Assembly (NCBI GenBank): GCA_965261015.1
Contig: CBDHCC010000002.1
Span: forward strand, 620,001 to 684,000
Source of the DNA: CBDHCC01 sp965261015
Lineage (GTDB): Bacteria; Pseudomonadota; Alphaproteobacteria; Sphingomonadales; Sphingomonadaceae
DNA: 64,000 nt
Direction of reading: 5' to 3'
A program made the position numbers and the translations under genes. The notes beneath the pieces are model-generated. The model was not told where the DNA came from. It did not search any database and saw only the letters and a list, made by a program, of their open reading frames with translations. The number at the start of each line of letters is the position of its first letter. Within the stretch, counting starts at the first letter, position 1. Of the stretch, positions 34,212 through 45,701 are shown in pieces.

Positions 34212-35738
34212 TCAGCCCAGCAGGGCGGCGACGCGGGCGCGGAACCGCGCCAGTTCGCCCGCATCGACCGTCGGCGCGGAGCGGAAGGTGACGGAGTTGG
34301 GGTTGACCGTCGCCCCGCCGCGATAGACCTCGTAATGCAGGTGCGGACCCGTCGACAGGCCGGTCGACCCGACATAGCCGATCACCTGGCCGGCGCGCAC
34401 CCGCATGCCCGAGGACACCGCGACCCGGCTCATATGCGCGTAGCCGGTGCCCATCGCCCCGCTGTGCGCCAGGCGGACATAGCGCCCATGGCCGCCGTGA
34501 AAGCCGGCATAGGTCACCACCCCGTCGGTCGCCGCGCGGATGGGCGAGCCATAGGGGGCCGCGTAGTCCACGCCCGCGTGCATCCGGGTGTAGCCCAGGA
34601 TCGGGTGGCGGCGCAGGCCATAGCCGGAGGTCTGCCGACCCGCGACCGGCTGAACGAACTGCCCGCGCGGCCGAGTGAGCGAGGCGGCGTCGTACCAGCC
34701 CGGGCGGCCGTCCACCGTCCAGCGGATCAGGTGGGTGGGCCGCCCGTCGCGCCACACGCCCGCCAGCAGCAGGTCGCCCCATTCCACCTCGCCCGTGGCC
34801 GCGCGCCGCTGTTCCACCACCAGGTCGAAGCGGGTGGACGCGGGCAGGCTGTCCAGGCCGCCGACGCGCGCGCCGATCGCCTGCAACGCGGTCTGCACCG
34901 CGTCCGCCGGCACGCCGGCCGCGCGCGCGGAGCGATAGAGGCTGCCGCCCACCGTGCCGCTGACCCGCAGCGGCGTGGCGTCGACCGGAATGCGGGTGGG
35001 CACCAGTTCCAGCCCGCCGGCGGACCGCTGCACCGCCAGCGCCAGGCCCAGGTCGGCGCGGAAGAACAGCCGTTCGAGTGGGCGGGGGACGCTGCGGCTG
35101 GCGCGGCGGCCCAGCACCAGGTCCATCCGCGTGCCCGGCCGGATCGTGTCGAGCGCCACCGCGCGTTCCACCAGGCGCGCGGCCTGCGCCGCCTCCGTCC
35201 CGCCCACGCCGGCGCGTTCCAGCACCCGGCCGAAGCTGTCGGACCGGCCCAGGGTGGCGGTCAGTTCGATGCGCGGCCGCTCGGGCCGGCCGGTCAGCGG
35301 GCGCACGGCGTCGGTGGCGCCCATCCGCCGCCCGGTGTCCGCGCCCAGCGCCAGCGGCGTGATCGCCTGCGCCGACAGAGCGGCCAGCGCGTGGTCGCCG
35401 CCCGGCATCGGCATCTGGGCCACCACCGGGCGGATGCCGGGCGACAGCGCCCACACCGCCGCGATCAGCGCGCCCAGCGTGCCCAGCCCGCGCCACCACA
35501 CCGGCGAACCGATGTTCGCGCCCAGGTCGGGGGCCAGGTTGATGTCGCTCAGCCGGCGGCGCGCGGGGGCGGGCGCGCGCGGCAGGGCGTGCGCCATCGA
35601 CAGCGACTGTGTCGCCGCCCCGCCGCCCGCCGCTGCCGTCCGCTGGAACAAATTGTTCGCCCTGTCGCTGATGGTCGCCCGGCCGGGCCGGGAGATCGTC
35701 CGTGCCGACCGCCTCTGGTCGAATGGCGTTAAAGTCAA
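34212..35738 (-). CDS. M23-family (LytM) metallopeptidase, membrane-anchored
   Basis: A 508-residue protein. A basic cytoplasmic N-terminus of about 75 residues is followed by one transmembrane segment (GLGTLGALIAAVWALSPGI). A periplasmic region with an OapA/LysM-like fold comes next. The C-terminal LytM domain has the zinc ligands in MHAGVDYAAPYGSPI and the HxH motif in GPHLHYEVYRGG, so it is predicted active on peptidoglycan cross-links. Such proteins act in cell elongation or division. It is divergent from the SUV3-like helicase gene. Confidence 0.9.
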   Translation of the reverse strand: MTLTPFDQRRSARTISRPGRATISDRANNLFQRTAAAGGGAATQSLSMAHALPRAPAPARRRLSDINLAPDLGANIGSPVWWRGLGTLGALIAAVWALSPGIRPVVAQMPMPGGDHALAALSAQAITPLALGADTGRRMGATDAVRPLTGRPERPRIELTATLGRSDSFGRVLERAGVGGTEAAQAARLVERAVALDTIRPGTRMDLVLGRRASRSVPRPLERLFFRADLGLALAVQRSAGGLELVPTRIPVDATPLRVSGTVGGSLYRSARAAGVPADAVQTALQAIGARVGGLDSLPASTRFDLVVEQRRAATGEVEWGDLLLAGVWRDGRPTHLIRWTVDGRPGWYDAASLTRPRGQFVQPVAGRQTSGYGLRRHPILGYTRMHAGVDYAAPYGSPIRAATDGVVTYAGFHGGHGRYVRLAHSGAMGTGYAHMSRVAVSSGMRVRAGQVIGYVGSTGLSTGPHLHYEVYRGGATVNPNSVTFRSAPTVDAGELARFRARVAALLG

Positions 35739-35848
35739 CTTAAGCCTGACCGACGCCGCGACGGGGCGCGCGGCCGACGCGACGAACGGCGTGGCCGTCG
35801 ATTGGCCCTTGCCGCGACGCGCCGGACGTCCGATGTTGGTGCCACGCG

Positions 35849-38410
35849 ATGGCGGATGGTGCCACCTTGCAGGCCGTGCTGGGGCCGACCAACACCGGCA
35901 AGACGCACCTGGCGATCGAGCGGATGTGCGCCCATTCGTCGGGTGCGATGGGCTTTCCCCTCCGCCTGCTGGCGCGCGAGGTCTATGATCGGGTCGTCGC
36001 CATCAAGGGCGCGGCCTCCGTGGCGTTGCTGACCGGCGAGGAGAAGATCCGGCCGCCCACCGCGCGCTACACGCTGGCGACGATGGAAAGCCTGCCGCGC
36101 GGCGGCGACTGGGCCTTTGTCGGGCTGGACGAGGCGCAGCTGGGTGCCGACGCGGAGCGGGGCCACGTCTTCACCGACCGGATGCTGAACGTGCGCGGGC
36201 GGGAGGAGACGATGATCCTGGGCGCCGAAACGCTGGCGCCCGTGATCCGCACGCTCATCCCCGACGCGCGCATCACCAGCCGGCCGCGTTTCTCCACCCT
36301 GTCCTATGCGGGGCCGCGGAAGCTCAGCCGGCTGCCGCCCCGGTCCGCCGTGATCGCCTTTTCCGCCGACGAGGTCTATGCGCTGGCCGAGATGCTGCGG
36401 CGGCAGCGCGGCGGCGCGGCGGTGGTGATGGGCGCGCTCAGCCCGCGCACCCGCAACGCCCAGGTGGCGCTGTTCCAGTCGGGCGACGTCGACACGATCG
36501 TTGCCACCGACGCGATCGGCATGGGCCTGAACCTGGACCTGGCGCACGTCGCCTTCGCGGGCCTGACGAAGTTCGACGGGCGGCGACGGCGGCGGCTGAC
36601 CGTGGCCGAAATGGCCCAGATCGCGGGCCGCGCGGGTCGCCACCACCGCGACGGCACCTTCGGCCTGCTGGGCGCGGACGGGTCGCCGCTGGAGTTCACG
36701 CCGGACGAGCTGGACCGCCTGGCGGAGAACCGCTTTCCCCCGCTCGACACCGTGTTCTGGCGGCGCGGCGACCCGGACACCGGGTCGGTCGAGGCGCTGA
36801 TCGCCAGCCTGGAGGAAAAGCCGCAACGCCCCCGCCTGCGCGCCGCGCCCGAGGCCACCGATCTGGCCGTCGCCCGCCTGCTCTCGTCCGACCCGCGGGT
36901 CGTGGCGCGCGCGAGCGGGGAGCGCATGGTGCGCCGCTTCTGGTCCGCCTGCGGCGTGCCCGACTTCCAGAAGCTGGGGGCGGAACACCATGCCCGCTTC
37001 GTGGCGAGGCTGTGGAGCCATCTGTCGGTCGATCGCGGCCATGTGCCGGCCGACGTGATCGGCGAGGCGCTGGCCCGGCTGGAACGGATGGACGGCGACA
37101 TCGCGGCCTTGGCCGGGCGACTGTCGGCGGTGCGGTCCTGGGCCTATGTCGCCCACCGCGACGACTGGGTCGCCGATCCCGCCCATTGGTCGGGCCGGGC
37201 GGGAGAGGTGGAGACGCGCCTGTCCGACGCCCTGCACGAACGGCTGACCCAGCGCTTCGTGGACCGGCGCACCTCCGTCCTGATGAAGCAGATCGGGCTG
37301 GACGCGCGCCACCTGCCGGTCGACATCGCGGGCGACGGCGTGGTCCGGGTGGAAGGCGAGACGGTGGGCACGCTGGACGGCTTTCGCTTCCGGGCCGACC
37401 CGTCGGCGCGCCTGGCCGACAAGCGGATGCTGCTGGCCGCCGCCGACCGCGTCCTGGTCCGAGAGCGGGCGGGCCGCGCGGACGCGCTGGTGGCGGACGG
37501 GGACGACGGCTTCGCGCTCGACTGCGCGACCCGCGGCTGGCGGATCACCTGGCGGGGCTGGCGGGTGGCCCGGTTGTCGCCCGGCCGCACCGTGCTGGAC
37601 CCGCGCGTGACGGTGATCGCGGAGGTGCCGGACCCCGGCGGCGCGGTGGCCCAGCGCCTGGAACGCTGGCTGACCGACCGCACCGCCCAGCGCCTGGCCC
37701 CGCTGGCGCGGCTGGACGAAGGCGCGCGCGACCTGTTCACTCCCGCCCCGCTGCGCGCGATCTACGCCGCGCTGGTGGAGGGCGGCGGGGCGGTGTGGCG
37801 CACGCCGTTGGCCACGACGCTGGCGCAGCTGCCCCCGGCGGACCGCCAGCGCCTGCGCCGCGACGGCGTGGTGCCGGGCTCGCTCGACCTGTTCGTGCCC
37901 CGGCTGTTGAAGCCGCGCGCGCTGTTGTGGCTGGCCGCGCTGCGCGCGATCGCGGCGGACGAGCGGCCGCACGGCCTGCCGACCTTCGAGGATCCGTGGA
38001 TCGCCGGCGGCGGCCATCCGGGCTTTCGCCCGCTGGGCGGTGGCCGGTCGCTGCGCGTCGACCTGGCCGAGCGCGTGCTGGCCGACCTGCACCGCCAGGC
38101 AAGTGGGGGCCAGGCAAGCGGGGGCCAGGCGAGCGCGGGCCAGGCGAGCGGGGGCCGGACGGGCGCGGGGTCGACGCGGTCGAGGGAGGGCGCGCGGCGG
38201 GCCGCGTTCGTGCCCGACCCCGCCCTCGCGTCCTCGCTGGGGCTGACGCACGCAGAGCTGGGGCGGCTGATCCGGGACGCGGGCTTTCGGCCGGTGGACG
38301 CGGACCGCTGGCGCTTTCGCGGCCTGTCCCGTCCGCCGCAACGTCGCCCGGCCCCGCCGCGCCCGGACAACCACTTCGCCGATCTGCGGGTGCTGCTTGC
38401 CGGCGAATGA
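35849..38410 (+). CDS. SUV3-like DEAD-family RNA helicase
   Basis: An 853-residue helicase. Walker A is LGPTNTGKTH, motif II is LDEAQLGAD, and motif VI is QIAGRAGRHHRDG. The arrangement resembles mitochondrial SUV3, whose alphaproteobacterial homologues are common. A long C-terminal region follows the helicase core. Near residue 750 there is a low-complexity (QASGG)n tract encoded by five 15-bp tandem units. The next gene encodes an S4 RNA-binding protein and starts 13 bases after this stop, so both probably act on RNA. Confidence 0.9.
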   Translation: MADGATLQAVLGPTNTGKTHLAIERMCAHSSGAMGFPLRLLAREVYDRVVAIKGAASVALLTGEEKIRPPTARYTLATMESLPRGGDWAFVGLDEAQLGADAERGHVFTDRMLNVRGREETMILGAETLAPVIRTLIPDARITSRPRFSTLSYAGPRKLSRLPPRSAVIAFSADEVYALAEMLRRQRGGAAVVMGALSPRTRNAQVALFQSGDVDTIVATDAIGMGLNLDLAHVAFAGLTKFDGRRRRRLTVAEMAQIAGRAGRHHRDGTFGLLGADGSPLEFTPDELDRLAENRFPPLDTVFWRRGDPDTGSVEALIASLEEKPQRPRLRAAPEATDLAVARLLSSDPRVVARASGERMVRRFWSACGVPDFQKLGAEHHARFVARLWSHLSVDRGHVPADVIGEALARLERMDGDIAALAGRLSAVRSWAYVAHRDDWVADPAHWSGRAGEVETRLSDALHERLTQRFVDRRTSVLMKQIGLDARHLPVDIAGDGVVRVEGETVGTLDGFRFRADPSARLADKRMLLAAADRVLVRERAGRADALVADGDDGFALDCATRGWRITWRGWRVARLSPGRTVLDPRVTVIAEVPDPGGAVAQRLERWLTDRTAQRLAPLARLDEGARDLFTPAPLRAIYAALVEGGGAVWRTPLATTLAQLPPADRQRLRRDGVVPGSLDLFVPRLLKPRALLWLAALRAIAADERPHGLPTFEDPWIAGGGHPGFRPLGGGRSLRVDLAERVLADLHRQASGGQASGGQASAGQASGGRTGAGSTRSREGARRAAFVPDPALASSLGLTHAELGRLIRDAGFRPVDADRWRFRGLSRPPQRRPAPPRPDNHFADLRVLLAGE
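38094..38168 (+). repeat. 15-bp tandem repeat inside the helicase gene
   Basis: Five units of 15 bp resembling GCCAGGCAAGCGGGG lie head to tail; the last is diverged. The unit length is a multiple of three, so copy number can change without a frameshift. Confidence 0.92.
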
Positions 38411-38423
38411 GGCCCGCCCCACC

Positions 38424-38732
38424 ATGCGGTTCGACAAAGTCGCCTGGCATTTGCGGCTGGCCAAGACGCGCTCCGCCGCCGCCGCGCTGGCGGAACGCGG
38501 CGTGGTGCGGATCAGCGGGCGGCGGATCGAAAAGGCGCACTGCCCGGTGGCGGTCGGCGACGTGCTGACGGTGCCGCAGGGATCGCGCATCCGCGTGGTG
38601 CGGGTGCTGGCGCTGCCGCCGGCCCGGCTGGGCGCGGCCGCGCTGGGCACCGCGATGGAGGACCTGTCGCCCGCCGCCCCGACCGCCGCCCCGCCCGATC
38701 GGCCGATTGACGGCCCGTCCTCCACGCAATAG
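38424..38732 (+). CDS. S4-domain RNA-binding protein (Hsp15-like)
   Basis: A 102-residue protein whose first 60 residues form an S4 domain (FDKVAWHLRLAKTRSAAAAL, then GVVRISGRRIEKA and VAVGDVLTVPQGSRI). Hsp15 relatives bind stalled 50S subunits carrying tRNA. The C-terminal 35 residues are Pro/Ala-rich and probably disordered. The ATG at 38424 is chosen; a TTG at 38397 would overlap the helicase gene. Confidence 0.88.
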   Translation: MRFDKVAWHLRLAKTRSAAAALAERGVVRISGRRIEKAHCPVAVGDVLTVPQGSRIRVVRVLALPPARLGAAALGTAMEDLSPAAPTAAPPDRPIDGPSSTQ

Positions 38733-38756
38733 CAGCGTGGCCAAAGGAGCCCGCTC

Positions 38757-39092
38757 ATGACCTACGTCGTCACCGACGCCTGCATCAAGTGCAAGTACAT
38801 GGATTGCGTGGAAGTCTGCCCCGTGGATTGCTTCTACGAAGGCGAGAACATGCTCGTCATCAACCCGTCCGAATGCATCGACTGCGGCGTGTGCGAACCG
38901 GAATGTCCGGCCGAGGCCATCCTGCCCGACACGGAGCCGGGCCAGGAGGCGTTCCTGGAGCTGAACGCGAAATACTCCGCCGACTGGCCGAACATCACCC
39001 AGTCGCGCGAGGCCCCCGCCGATGCCGACGAGTGGAAGGGCAAGCCGGACAAGATGGCCCTGTTCTCCGCGGAGCCCGGCCAGGGCGACTGA
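38757..39092 (+). CDS. fdxA: Ferredoxin FdxA, [3Fe-4S][4Fe-4S] type
   Basis: A 111-residue electron carrier. The cysteines fall one residue later than in Azotobacter ferredoxin I. C9, C17 and C50 should hold the [3Fe-4S] cluster, and C21, C40, C43 and C46 the [4Fe-4S] cluster. C12 and C25 are extra. The C-terminal half (about 60 residues) is the usual extension of this class. An AAAGGAG site precedes the ATG. The gene order helicase-S4-fdxA-carD is conserved in sphingomonads as far as I recall. Confidence 0.95.
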   Translation: MTYVVTDACIKCKYMDCVEVCPVDCFYEGENMLVINPSECIDCGVCEPECPAEAILPDTEPGQEAFLELNAKYSADWPNITQSREAPADADEWKGKPDKMALFSAEPGQGD

Positions 39093-39096
39093 CCGC

Positions 39097-39115
39097 CCGC
39101 CGGCCTTCGCCGGCC
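39097..39115 (+). terminator. GC-rich hairpin after fdxA
   Basis: GCCGGC-CTTC-GCCGGC forms a 6-bp stem with a tetraloop a few bases after the fdxA stop. There is no T-run, so it may stabilise or weakly terminate the transcript. Confidence 0.35.
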
Positions 39116-39142
39116 GCGTTGAAGCGGTGGCGTGTTTCTGCT

Positions 39143-39187
39143 ATGTGACAGCCAAGGGGCCGGCCGGTGTGGTCGGCCTTGTCACAT
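39143..39187. promoter_or_regulatory. Inverted repeat in the carD leader
   Basis: ATGTGACA (39143-39150) and TGTCACAT (39180-39187) are perfect 8-bp inverted repeats with a 29-bp GC-rich spacer that contains further complementary bases (AAGG..CCG with CGGCCTT). It could be an operator or a long leader hairpin before carD. Confidence 0.4.
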
Positions 39188-39311
39188 CCGGCAGGCCCCC
39201 GCCCGCCCCTGGTCGATCACCCCCTCCGACAGGACGCCCGACCGCGGTCGGACGGCGGGGTGTGGATCGTTTGGGGTGGCCGCGTGCCTGGTTGCAGCGA
39301 AAGGACCCCCC

Positions 39312-39851
39312 ATGGCCGCCAAGCCCCTGTTGTTCGAAGTCGGCGACTACGTCGTCTATCCCAAGCACGGCGTCGGTCGGGTCACCGAACTGCAGAAGCA
39401 GGAGATCGCGGGCACCGCGCTGGAACTCTACGTCCTGCGTTTCGAGAAAGAGAAGATGACGTTGCGCGTGCCGACCACCAAGGCGGAAAGCTTTGGCATG
39501 CGGAAGCTGTCGAGCGACAAGACGCTCAAGGAGGCGATGGAGACGCTGAAGGGCAAGCCCAAGGTCAAGCGCACCATGTGGTCCAGGCGGGCGCAGGAGT
39601 ACGAGGCCAAGATCAATTCGGGCGACCTGGTGTCGATCGCGGAGGTCACCCGCGACCTGTTCCGCGCCGACGACCAGCCGGAACAGAGCTACTCGGAGCG
39701 TCAGATCTTCGAGGCCGCGGCCAGCCGGCTGGCGCGCGAACTCGCCGCCATGGAAAAGACGGACGAGCCGACCGCGCTCGCCAAGATTCACGCGATCCTG
39801 AACGAAGCCGCGCCGCAGTGGCAGAAGGAAAAGGACAAGGCCGCCGCCTGA
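39312..39851 (+). CDS. carD: CarD-family transcription regulator
   Basis: A 179-residue protein. The N-terminal RNA polymerase-interacting domain is VGDYVVYPKHGVGRVTELQ, followed by a helical DNA-contacting C-terminal part (AKINSGDLVSIAEVTRDLF). CarD binds the polymerase beta subunit and stabilises open complexes at many promoters, including rRNA promoters in other phyla. The ATG at 39312 begins MAAKPLLFEVGD. A long leader (about 220 bp) with an inverted repeat precedes it. Confidence 0.95.
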   Translation: MAAKPLLFEVGDYVVYPKHGVGRVTELQKQEIAGTALELYVLRFEKEKMTLRVPTTKAESFGMRKLSSDKTLKEAMETLKGKPKVKRTMWSRRAQEYEAKINSGDLVSIAEVTRDLFRADDQPEQSYSERQIFEAAASRLARELAAMEKTDEPTALAKIHAILNEAAPQWQKEKDKAAA

Positions 39852-39906
39852 CGGCGCGTCCCGTTCCGCCTTGCCCCGCCCGCGCGCGCGTGGCAGCTTG
39901 CACGCC

Positions 39907-40665
39907 ATGACCCGGCTGATCCCTCTCCTGCTGCTCCTGACCGCGTGCGGCCAGGGCGAGGCGATCGAGGGGCGGCCGGTGGCGCCCACGACCGCCCAGC
40001 CGGGCGGCACGCTTCAGCCCAGCGCGCGCTCCTATGCCCTGACGGGCTTCACCGCGGTCGAGTCCTCCGGGCCCGACCGGGTGGAGGTGCGCGTCGGCCC
40101 CGACTTCTCCGTGCGCGCCGAAGGCCCCCCGGCCGTGCTGGCCACCCTGGTCGTGGCGCGGGAGGGCGAGGCGCTGATGATCGCGCGCGAGCGGGGGTCG
40201 GACCGCGTGCGCGGCACCGCCACCTTGTTCGTGACCCTGCCCCGGATCGTCGCGGTGTCGTTGCGCGGGTCCGGCACGGTGACCGTCGACCAGGTGCGGG
40301 GCCCGTCGCTGGACGCCACGGTGGCCGGATCGGGCGACCTGACGATCGGGCGCGCGGCGGTGGAGGTGGCGACGCTCAACCTGGGCGGCTCCGGCGAGTT
40401 GCGGGTCGGCGGCACCGCCGGGCGGCTGACCCTGTCCAGCGCCGGATCGGGCGACGTGGACCTCAGCGGCCTGACGGCGGGCCAGGCGACCGTGACGGTG
40501 CAGGGCTCCGGCGACGTGACCGGTCGCGTGACCGGGCCGGCGAGCGTGAGCGTGATGGGTTCGGGCGACGTCAACCTGCTGGGCGGAGCGGACTGCCGCA
40601 TCTCCGTGATGGGCAGCGGCAAGGTGCGCTGCTTGCCGGACGACGGGGCCTCCACCGAACGCTGA
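39907..40665 (+). CDS. DUF2807 (GIN-domain) lipoprotein
   Basis: A 252-residue protein with a lipoprotein signal (RLIPLLLLLTAC). The mature part has the repeated Gly-Ser-Gly turns of a DUF2807 beta-helix (SGSGDL, GGSGEL, AGSGDVDL, MGSGDVNL), and each turn ends a rung. Such proteins are cell-envelope components of unknown role. A block of repeats follows it. Confidence 0.88.
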   Translation: MTRLIPLLLLLTACGQGEAIEGRPVAPTTAQPGGTLQPSARSYALTGFTAVESSGPDRVEVRVGPDFSVRAEGPPAVLATLVVAREGEALMIARERGSDRVRGTATLFVTLPRIVAVSLRGSGTVTVDQVRGPSLDATVAGSGDLTIGRAAVEVATLNLGGSGELRVGGTAGRLTLSSAGSGDVDLSGLTAGQATVTVQGSGDVTGRVTGPASVSVMGSGDVNLLGGADCRISVMGSGKVRCLPDDGASTER

Positions 40666-40708
40666 GCGAGCGGGGAGAAGGCCACAGGCGGGGGAGACGC
40701 CGTCGCCC

Positions 40709-40742
40709 CCGCTCGTCCTGAGCCTGTCGAAGGACGAACGGG
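40709..40742. repeat. CTGAGCCTGTCGA-type repeat after the DUF2807 gene
   Basis: CCGCTCGTCCTGAGCCTGTC followed by GAAGGACGAACGGG. It overlaps the start of the first copy of the large direct repeat. Confidence 0.85.
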
Positions 40743-40924
40743 GAAGATTGGCCGTTCGTCTCGCTCCGACCTCCTCCGTCACCCCGGCCTTGAGCCGGGG
40801 TCCAGCTGTCCTAAGGCCGGGCGTGGTCAGGCGAGCGACGAGCTTCGGCGGTGACCCTGGACAACGCCAGGGGGCGGACGGCCCCTGGACCCCGGCTCAA
40901 GGCCGGGGTGACGGGTGGAGGAGG
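40732..40924. repeat. Composite direct repeat, copy A
   Basis: About 193 bp repeated at 41079-41264. It contains an inverted pair of 30-bp arms (40777-40806 and 40885-40913; CGTCACCCCGGCCTTGAG... against ...CTCAAGGCCGGGGTGACG). Between the arms is a smaller CCCTGG/CCAGGG hairpin. Confidence 0.9.
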
Positions 40925-41003
40925 AAAATGCCTGGGCGGCTGGCGGCTGGGCTGCGGAGGCAGATGGGAGGGCGGTTTGCCTGCTCTCAAGCGTCTACTC
41001 CAC

Positions 41004-41090
41004 CCCGTTCGTGCTGAGCCCGTCGAAGCACGTAGCCGCGAGGGCCGACATGTGGGGCCGCGTTCTTCGACAGGCTCAGGACGAACGGGG
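41004..41090. repeat. Inverted pair of CTGAGCC-type repeats
   Basis: CCCGTTCGTGCTGAGCCCGT at 41004 faces TTCGACAGGCTCAGGACGAA at about 41066. The pair lies between copies A and B of the composite repeat. Confidence 0.85.
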
Positions 41091-41264
41091 AAGATAGGAC
41101 GTTCGTCTCGCTCCGACCTCCTCCGTCACCCCGGCCTTTAGCCGGGGTCCAGCTGTCCCGAGGACCGGAGGGGTCAGGCGAGCTTCGGCGGTGACCCTGG
41201 ACAACGCCAGGGGGCGGACGGCCCCTGGACCCCGGCTCAAGGCCGGGGTGACGGGTGGAGGAGG
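41079..41264. repeat. Composite direct repeat, copy B
   Basis: About 186 bp, nearly identical to copy A but 7 bp shorter inside the loop. The arms are at 41124-41153 and 41225-41253. Confidence 0.9.
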
Positions 41265-41353
41265 GCAGGGTCTGCACGCTTGGCTGTGGATGCGAGAAGG
41301 AGCGCGAACACGGACAAGTCGGCGGTTTGCCTCCCTTCAGCGTCAACCCCAAC

Positions 41354-41441
41354 CCCGTTCGGGCTGAGCCTGTCGAAGCCCGCGTCCGCACACACCGGCC
41401 CCTGTCACCTGCGTCTTTCGACAGGCTCGGGACGCGCGGGG
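41354..41441. repeat. Inverted pair of CTGAGCC-type repeats near the ppc 3' end
   Basis: CCCGTTCGGGCTGAGCCTGT at 41354 faces TTTCGACAGGCTCGGGACGC at about 41416. It lies 26 bases from the ppc stop and could act as a terminator-like hairpin. Confidence 0.8.
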
Positions 41442-41466
41442 TCGTGGATCGCTCAAGCGACCTCCC

Positions 41467-44115
<2,649 letters not shown>

Positions 44116-44384
44116 CGGACCGGGTGGTGGACGGGCGCGGAGCGGAGGGCAAGCCGGGACCCCGCCGGCAAGGCCCCGCTTCCGGCGGGCGGCCGCATCG
44201 GGCCCGCGCGACCAGGTCTTTGAGAACGCCGCCGGCCGCTCTAACAGCGGGCGTCCCGACCGGGGTGCGGGGGTCACCCCAGCCCCGCGCGCGCCCAGAA
44301 CGGAACCCCGCCTTGGCCCTGAATGTCGGCGATCTGCCTGTCCGTGTGCATCCTGGCGGGCCTCCTGCTGGTCCATCCCCGCGC

Positions 44385-44480
44385 ATGCTGTCGAAATGGC
44401 GGGTCTGGCGAGCCACGGTCACGCCCCTCGCCTCCATCATCGGCAGCGGCTTCCTGGTGCTCGCTCCCATCGTGGGTGCC
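44385..44480 (+). pseudogene. N-terminal remnant of a polytopic membrane protein
   Basis: The frame from the ATG at 44385 reads KWRVWRATVTPLASIIGSGF followed by LVLAPIVGAVM, which looks like the first transmembrane helix of the membrane protein whose later parts lie at 44830-45690. It runs straight into catalase-like sequence, so it cannot make a whole protein. Confidence 0.5.
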
Positions 44481-44781
44481 GTCATGGGCGGCGAGAGCCC
44501 GCGCCACACGATCGAGGGCATGCTGCACCGCCACCTGCTGTCCACCGGGATGGCGGCCTATCCGGCCGACAGCGACGGCGATGCCGTTCAACATGAGCCA
44601 CATCTACGCCAGCGGGAACATCGCGGCCGACATGTACGCCAACGTGGCCGCCGAGAGCACGGGGCGCGTGCTGGCCGTGCGCCTGTACAACGCGGCGTCA
44701 CTGCGAGGGCATGAAGGACATGCTGCACTTCATGATCGCGCGTCGACACCATGCTACCAGCAACAGTGGCTCGGCGCCTGA
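44475..44781 (+). pseudogene. Manganese catalase remnant
   Basis: Conceptual translation in three frames gives consecutive pieces of a non-heme manganese catalase: GGESPRHTIEGML and YPADSDG, then PFNMSHIYASGNIAADMYAN and STGRVLAVRLYN, then MKDMLHFMIAR, then QQQWLGA. At least three frameshifts separate them, and the N-terminal half of the enzyme is missing. The gene is dead. Confidence 0.75.
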
Positions 44782-44829
44782 TCGAGGGTCAGCACTGACG
44801 CCGTTCCCAACTCCCCCAGGACAACGCGA

Positions 44830-45690
44830 GGACTGCTGGCGAACAACTACAACTTCTATCGGCTCATCCTGGTCGTCGGCTGGCTGGCACCCGAGGGCCG
44901 CTGGACCTCAAGGCCCGTCGCTGGACGGCAAGGGCACGTTTACCAACGGCCGTCACCACCAAGCGAAGGCGATCATCGTCGGGCTGCTGGTGGGGCTGAC
45001 CGCCTACTTCTATCGACAGGCGACCACGTCGGGTCCCTGTATTGTCCACGAAGCGGCCCTGTGGGGATGGCCGGCCCTGACGCACGCCTTCGGGCTGATC
45101 ATCACCGTCCAGGGGTTCGAGACGTCGCGCTATCTGGGCCACGATTACGAGCCGCTGCCGACCCGCGCCGGTCGATGCGGCTGGCGCAGGTCGTGTCCGC
45201 CGTCATCTAATGATCTACATCGGCTGGGCTCTTCGCCTTCGCCGGCGAGATCGCGGGCAGTTCGAATTGAGCGAGACGGCGATCATCGACATGATGGGCC
45301 TGATCACCCCGATCCTGCCGCTGCTGCTGGTCGTGGCGGCCGCTGCGCGGCCCAGTTCAGCGCGGCGATCGCCGACACCAGCGGTTCGGGCGGGCTGGTC
45401 GAGGAACTCACCCGCGGCCGGATCATGCCTCCCATGCGATGAAGCCACCGACGGGCATCGCTGTGGTGGCTGGTCGCGCTGGTACTCGCGCCTGGGAGGC
45501 CGACGTGTTCCAGATCATCGCCTATGCCAGCCGCGCCTTCGCGCTCTACTACACGCTCCAGTCCGCGATCGCGGCCCGGCGCGCCTTTGTCGGGCCGGCC
45601 AGCTCATCCAGCGGATCGGGTTCGGCCTGCTCGTCGTGCTGGGATCGATGATCGTGCTGTTCGGCGACGATGTGGAGTCGTCCGACTGAC
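44830..45690 (+). pseudogene. Decayed multi-pass membrane protein (permease-like)
   Basis: Pieces in different frames form a coherent membrane protein: LLANNYNFYRLILVVGWLAP, AKAIIVGLLVGLTAYFYRQ, HAFGLIITVQGFETSRYLGH, MRLAQVV then IYIGWAL, ETAIIDMMGLITPILPLLLV, QFSAAIADTSGSGGLVEELT, and DVFQIIAYASRAFALYYTLQ. There are several frameshifts and small deletions. It recalls an APC-like permease family, but I cannot name a substrate. Its first helix seems to lie at 44385, on the other side of the catalase remnant. Confidence 0.7.
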
Positions 45691-45701
45691 CGCCTCGGCC
45701 C

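Noticed and set aside
35735..38758. Open frame of about 1000 codons antisense to the helicase
   Set aside because: It mirrors the helicase gene, which has full helicase motifs. The antisense protein has low-complexity, Arg/Gln-rich composition.
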